This document shows positions 7,179 to 10,169 of a DNA stretch of 10,169 nt, one piece after another. The DNA is from an uncultured Alphaproteobacteria bacterium. Its GTDB lineage: Bacteria > Pseudomonadota > Alphaproteobacteria > Bin95. Location: contig CAJXVF010000038.1 in the NCBI GenBank assembly GCA_913060845.1, positions 1-10,169 of the forward strand, written 5' to 3'. The notes under the pieces are model-generated. The model saw only the letters and a list, made by a program, of their open reading frames with translations, made no database searches and was not told the DNA's origin. Each line of letters begins with the position of its first letter. Position 1 is the first letter of the stretch. The translations under genes and the position numbers were made by a program.

Positions 7179-9023
7179 ATGAAGACGATGAGCGCCCCAG
7201 ATAAAACGGCAGAGACCGAGGCTGAAGCCAACACGAAGGACAAAGCGAGCCTCAGCGTAGTCCGTTTGCTGATGCCTTATCTTTGGCCAAAGGACCGGCC
7301 AAGCTTCAAGCTGCGCATCGTTTTAGCCACCATTTGCCTGGTGCTGGCGAAGGTTTCGAACGTCTACGCCCCACTCTTTTTCAAAGATGCAATTGATGCG
7401 CTGGAAAACAAGCCGGAACTCGCTATTGCTGCACCCTTGGGCATTATTTTCGCGTATGGCCTTGTCCGCATTGGCGCTACGCTGTTCGGTGAAATACGGG
7501 AAGCGTTGTTTGCCGCTGTCGCCCAAGGTGCGATTCGTGGCGTTGGGCTGGATGTATTCCGTCACCTTCATAATCTCTCACTGCGCTTTCACTTGGAGCG
7601 CCGAACGGGCGGGCTAAGCCGCGCCATTGAACGTGGCGTGAAGGCGATTGAAACGCTGCTGCGGTTCGCTGTATTCAGCGTGCTGCCAACGATCTTTGAG
7701 ATCATCGTTGTGCTGGCGATCCTTTGGAACATGCTGGATTGGCGGTTTGCAGCCGTCACCGGCGCCACAATCATCATCTACGTGACGTTCACAAAATACG
7801 TCACCACTTGGCGCTTGGGCATCCGTCGGACCATGAATGAGGAAGACAGCCGCGCCCATTCCAAGGCCGTCGATAGCCTGCTGAACTTCGAAACAGTCAA
7901 ATATTTCAACGCCGAAAAACATGAGGCCGGGCGCTTCGATCAAGCGCTCGGCGCATACGAGAAAGCCGCTGTCAAAAGTTCGCTCTCGCTCTCGGTGCTT
8001 AATGTGGGTCAGGCGGTCATTATCTCAATCGGCCTTGTTGCCGTGATGATGATGGCGGCGGTCGGCATCCAGAAAGGCACGATGACGCTGGGCGAATTCG
8101 TGATGGTGAACGCTTATCTGATCCAGCTCTATCAACCGCTCAATATGTTTGGGTTTGTGTACCGTGAGATCATGCAGGCGCTGATCGACATGGAGAAAAT
8201 GTTTAGCCTGCTAGATGTGAAGCCGGAAGTACCGGACAAGCCAAACGCGCCGCAGCTGACTGTGGCCGAAGGGGCTATCGCGTTTGAGGATGTGCATTTC
8301 GCCTATGATCCACGCCGGCCCATCTTGCAGGGCGTCTCGTTTCAGGTTCCTGCTGGTAAAACGGTTGCGGTCGTTGGCCCGTCCGGTGCGGGTAAGTCCA
8401 CCATTGGGCGGCTGCTATATCGGTTCTATGACGTGCAAAAGGGCCGGATCACGATTGACGGCCAGGACCTGCGAGACGTTGATCAAACCAGTGTGCGCGC
8501 CGCCATTGGCACCGTGCCGCAGGATACGGTGCTCTTCAACGATTCCATTCTCTACAACGTGCTCTACGGTCGCCAGGATGCGTCGCCTGAGGAGGCCAAA
8601 GAGGCCGCGCGCCTTGCCCGTATCGCGGACTTTGTGGAAAGCTTGCCAGACGGGTGGGACGCAGAAGTTGGTGAGCGCGGATTGAAGCTTTCCGGTGGTG
8701 AAAAGCAACGCGTCGCCATCGCTCGCACGATCCTGAAAAACCCACCGATTCTGATTTTGGACGAAGCGACTTCGGCCCTGGATACCGCGACGGAGCGGGA
8801 AATTCAGACCAATTTGGAAGAACTTGCTGAAGGTCGCACAGCCATCGTCATCGCCCATAGACTTTCTACCGTGGTCAATGCGGACGAAATCCTGGTCTTC
8901 CAAGGCGGCAAGATCGTGGAGCGTGGGACGCACCGGGTATTGATGGCAAAGACTGGCGTATACGCTGAAATGTGGACCCGTCAGCAGGAAGACCGGGAGA
9001 CTGCGGAAGCGGCGGCGGATTAG
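7179..9023 (+). CDS. Atm1/HMT1-like ABC exporter, fused membrane and ATPase domains
   Basis: This is a half-transporter of the ABCB7/Atm1 type. Homodimers export glutathione-linked compounds, which relates them to Fe-S cluster and heavy-metal homeostasis. At 614 residues it has a charged N-terminus, a six-helix membrane domain to about residue 335, and a C-terminal ATPase. Visible motifs are Walker A GPSGAGKST (400-408), Q-loop VPQDTVLFND, signature LSGGEKQR (504-511), Walker B ILILDE (524-529) with catalytic E529, and H-loop H560. NFETVKYFNAE in the membrane domain is the typical Atm1-group motif. The start is uncertain: ATG 7179 (MKTMSAPDK) or ATG 7188 (MSAPDK, 611 residues). The open frame reaches back to 7092, but those residues look spurious and would overlap the divergent HNH start. 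The exported substrate is inferred from family only. Confidence 0.92.
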   Translation: MKTMSAPDKTAETEAEANTKDKASLSVVRLLMPYLWPKDRPSFKLRIVLATICLVLAKVSNVYAPLFFKDAIDALENKPELAIAAPLGIIFAYGLVRIGATLFGEIREALFAAVAQGAIRGVGLDVFRHLHNLSLRFHLERRTGGLSRAIERGVKAIETLLRFAVFSVLPTIFEIIVVLAILWNMLDWRFAAVTGATIIIYVTFTKYVTTWRLGIRRTMNEEDSRAHSKAVDSLLNFETVKYFNAEKHEAGRFDQALGAYEKAAVKSSLSLSVLNVGQAVIISIGLVAVMMMAAVGIQKGTMTLGEFVMVNAYLIQLYQPLNMFGFVYREIMQALIDMEKMFSLLDVKPEVPDKPNAPQLTVAEGAIAFEDVHFAYDPRRPILQGVSFQVPAGKTVAVVGPSGAGKSTIGRLLYRFYDVQKGRITIDGQDLRDVDQTSVRAAIGTVPQDTVLFNDSILYNVLYGRQDASPEEAKEAARLARIADFVESLPDGWDAEVGERGLKLSGGEKQRVAIARTILKNPPILILDEATSALDTATEREIQTNLEELAEGRTAIVIAHRLSTVVNADEILVFQGGKIVERGTHRVLMAKTGVYAEMWTRQQEDRETAEAAAD

Positions 9024-9086
9024 AACCTCCACGCACGGCCAAGTGACAGAATCACTGCCGCGCGATAGGCTTCCCCGTCACTCGGC

Positions 9087-10109
9087 ATGAACGGCGGGAT
9101 GGGTTTAATGGCGGCGGAAACTGAAATCAGCGAAATCGCAATCGTCGATATGGGGCCGCTGGCTGGCGGCGACGAAGCGGGTCGCAAAACGGTCGCGGAA
9201 GCGCTTCAGCAAGCGCTGGAAACGGCGGGATTTCTGATCCTCACGAACCATGGCGTGCCGCAAAACCTGATCGAACGCACATTCGGCGAAGCCAAGCGCT
9301 TTCACGATCAGTCGATGGACGCCAAGCTTGCGGTGATGATGAACGCCCATAGCAACGGCTATATGGCAATGAACCGCTATAATGTCCGCACGTCTAGCGT
9401 CAGTGAGGACACCGCAAAGCCAGATCGCAACGAAGCGTTCTTTATGAAGCGGGAACGGGCGGCGGATGATCCGATGGTGCTCGCTGGCAGACGCTTTGCA
9501 GGGCCGAATGAATGGCCGGTCGATTTGCCGGGCTTCAAGGAAACGGTGCTGGAATACACGAATGCGGTGGAGGCGATGACGCAGCGCCTGCTGCCTGCGC
9601 TCGCCGTATCGCTCGACATGCCGGCCAATGGCTTCGATGCCGCTTTTGCCGAGTGCATGTTCACATTTCGACTATCGCATTACCCGCCAGTCCCAGCCCA
9701 AGAAGCCGGGCAGTACGGGATAGCGCCCCATTCTGACGCGAGCTTTATGACGTTCCTACCGCAATCTGGCGTGCCGGGTTTGCAAATCCGGGTGGGCGAG
9801 GATAGATGGCTGGATGTGCCTTATGTCCCGAATTCCTTCGTCGTGAACGCTGGCGATACCCTGCAGCGCTGGTCCAACGGCCGGTATAAATCCACGCCGC
9901 ACCTTGCATTGCCGCCAACCGGCCAGCCGCGCTACGCGATCCCATATTTCTTCGCGCCGCACCTGGATACGGTGATCGACTGTCTGCCGTCCTGCCAAGG
10001 GCCGGGCAATCCGCCGCAATATCCGCCGATCACGTACAGCGATTGGCTCGCGTGGTGGTACGACCAGAACTACAATACGGACGATCAGGCTGATTTGGCC
10101 AAGACGTAG
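9087..10109 (+). CDS. Isopenicillin N synthase family 2-oxoglutarate/Fe(II)-type oxygenase
   Basis: This is a non-haem iron oxygenase of the IPNS/2OG-Fe(II) superfamily, up to 340 residues. The N-terminal DIOX_N-like part has IAIVDMGPLAGG (17-28) and GFLILTNHGVPQNLIE (48-63). The jelly-roll core has the iron ligands H215 and D217 in APHSDASFMTFL, and H272 in STPHLAL. R282 in RYAIPYFFAP is the expected cosubstrate-carboxylate Arg, but the usual Ser two residues on (RxS) is Ala284. The reaction and substrate are unknown, and family members include hydroxylases, desaturases and ring-forming enzymes. The start is uncertain among ATG 9087, 9099 and 9108, with no clear Shine-Dalgarno sequence for any. 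I give the longest, though 9108 (MAAETEISEIAIVD) is equally plausible. The gene lies 63 nt after the ABC exporter, without an evident terminator between them. Confidence 0.88.
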   Translation: MNGGMGLMAAETEISEIAIVDMGPLAGGDEAGRKTVAEALQQALETAGFLILTNHGVPQNLIERTFGEAKRFHDQSMDAKLAVMMNAHSNGYMAMNRYNVRTSSVSEDTAKPDRNEAFFMKRERAADDPMVLAGRRFAGPNEWPVDLPGFKETVLEYTNAVEAMTQRLLPALAVSLDMPANGFDAAFAECMFTFRLSHYPPVPAQEAGQYGIAPHSDASFMTFLPQSGVPGLQIRVGEDRWLDVPYVPNSFVVNAGDTLQRWSNGRYKSTPHLALPPTGQPRYAIPYFFAPHLDTVIDCLPSCQGPGNPPQYPPITYSDWLAWWYDQNYNTDDQADLAKT

Positions 10110-10115
10110 GCTGCC

Positions 10116-10169
10116 TTACTCCGCCTTGCCCCACCCGCCAGCGCCAGGCGATTCGACCAGCGCCATGGA
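10116..10169 (-). CDS. Possible 3' end of a convergent gene, hydantoinase B/oxoprolinase-like tail
   Basis: On the minus strand, a frame enters from the window edge and ends at TAA (10116-10118) after 17 codons, reading SMALVESPGAGGWGKAE. The ESPGAGGWG ending resembles the Gly-rich C-terminus (TPGGGGWG type) of hydantoinase B/5-oxoprolinase proteins. If real, it converges on the oxygenase gene with 6 nt between the stop codons. Seventeen residues are too few for a firm call, and the frame is partial at the window edge. Confidence 0.35.
   Translation of the reverse strand, partial: SMALVESPGAGGWGKAE

Noticed and set aside
9042..9056. Hairpin AGTGA-CAGAA-TCACT after the ABC exporter as a terminator
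   Set aside because: The stem is only 5 bp, AT-containing, and no T-run follows.

Overview
This window looks like chromosomal housekeeping DNA of an alphaproteobacterium. The gene order rpmH-rnpA-yidD-yidC-engB(yihA)-argB is the main evidence. An Atm1-type ABC exporter and a small HNH nuclease nearby fit the same group. Base composition is moderately GC-rich by eye. I cannot decide the order or genus from the sequence. No mobile element, CRISPR array, rRNA or tRNA is visible.

Layout. Bases 1-42 are not biological: they are an Illumina Nextera/Tn5 sequencing adapter with an index, so the contig effectively starts at 43. From there a minus-strand pair follows: a membrane sensor histidine kinase, cut off by the adapter before its ATPase domain, and upstream of it a TVP38/TMEM64 (VTT-domain) membrane protein. 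They are 11 nt apart and probably co-transcribed. A divergent intergenic region (1899-2181) holds a good sigma70-type promoter for rpmH and a 30-codon open frame with a Shine-Dalgarno-like sequence.

The plus-strand block 2182-6531 contains L34 (rpmH), the RNase P protein (rnpA), YidD (overlapping rnpA by one base), the YidC insertase, the EngB/YihA ribosome-assembly GTPase and acetylglutamate kinase (argB). The first five link ribosome assembly, tRNA processing and membrane protein insertion. ArgB is the arginine-biosynthesis enzyme that commonly follows engB in this group.

argB converges with a minus-strand HNH nuclease gene with only 4 nt between stop codons. The HNH gene is divergent from an Atm1/ABCB7-like exporter (7179-9023). 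A 2-oxoglutarate/Fe(II)-type oxygenase of the isopenicillin N synthase family follows (9087-10109). The last 54 nt may be the 3' end of a convergent minus-strand gene whose short tail resembles hydantoinase B/oxoprolinase C-termini. I see no convincing novel system. The most useful observations are the adapter artefact that corrupts the first gene, the candidate small ORF upstream of rpmH, and the possible hydantoinase neighbour of the oxygenase.
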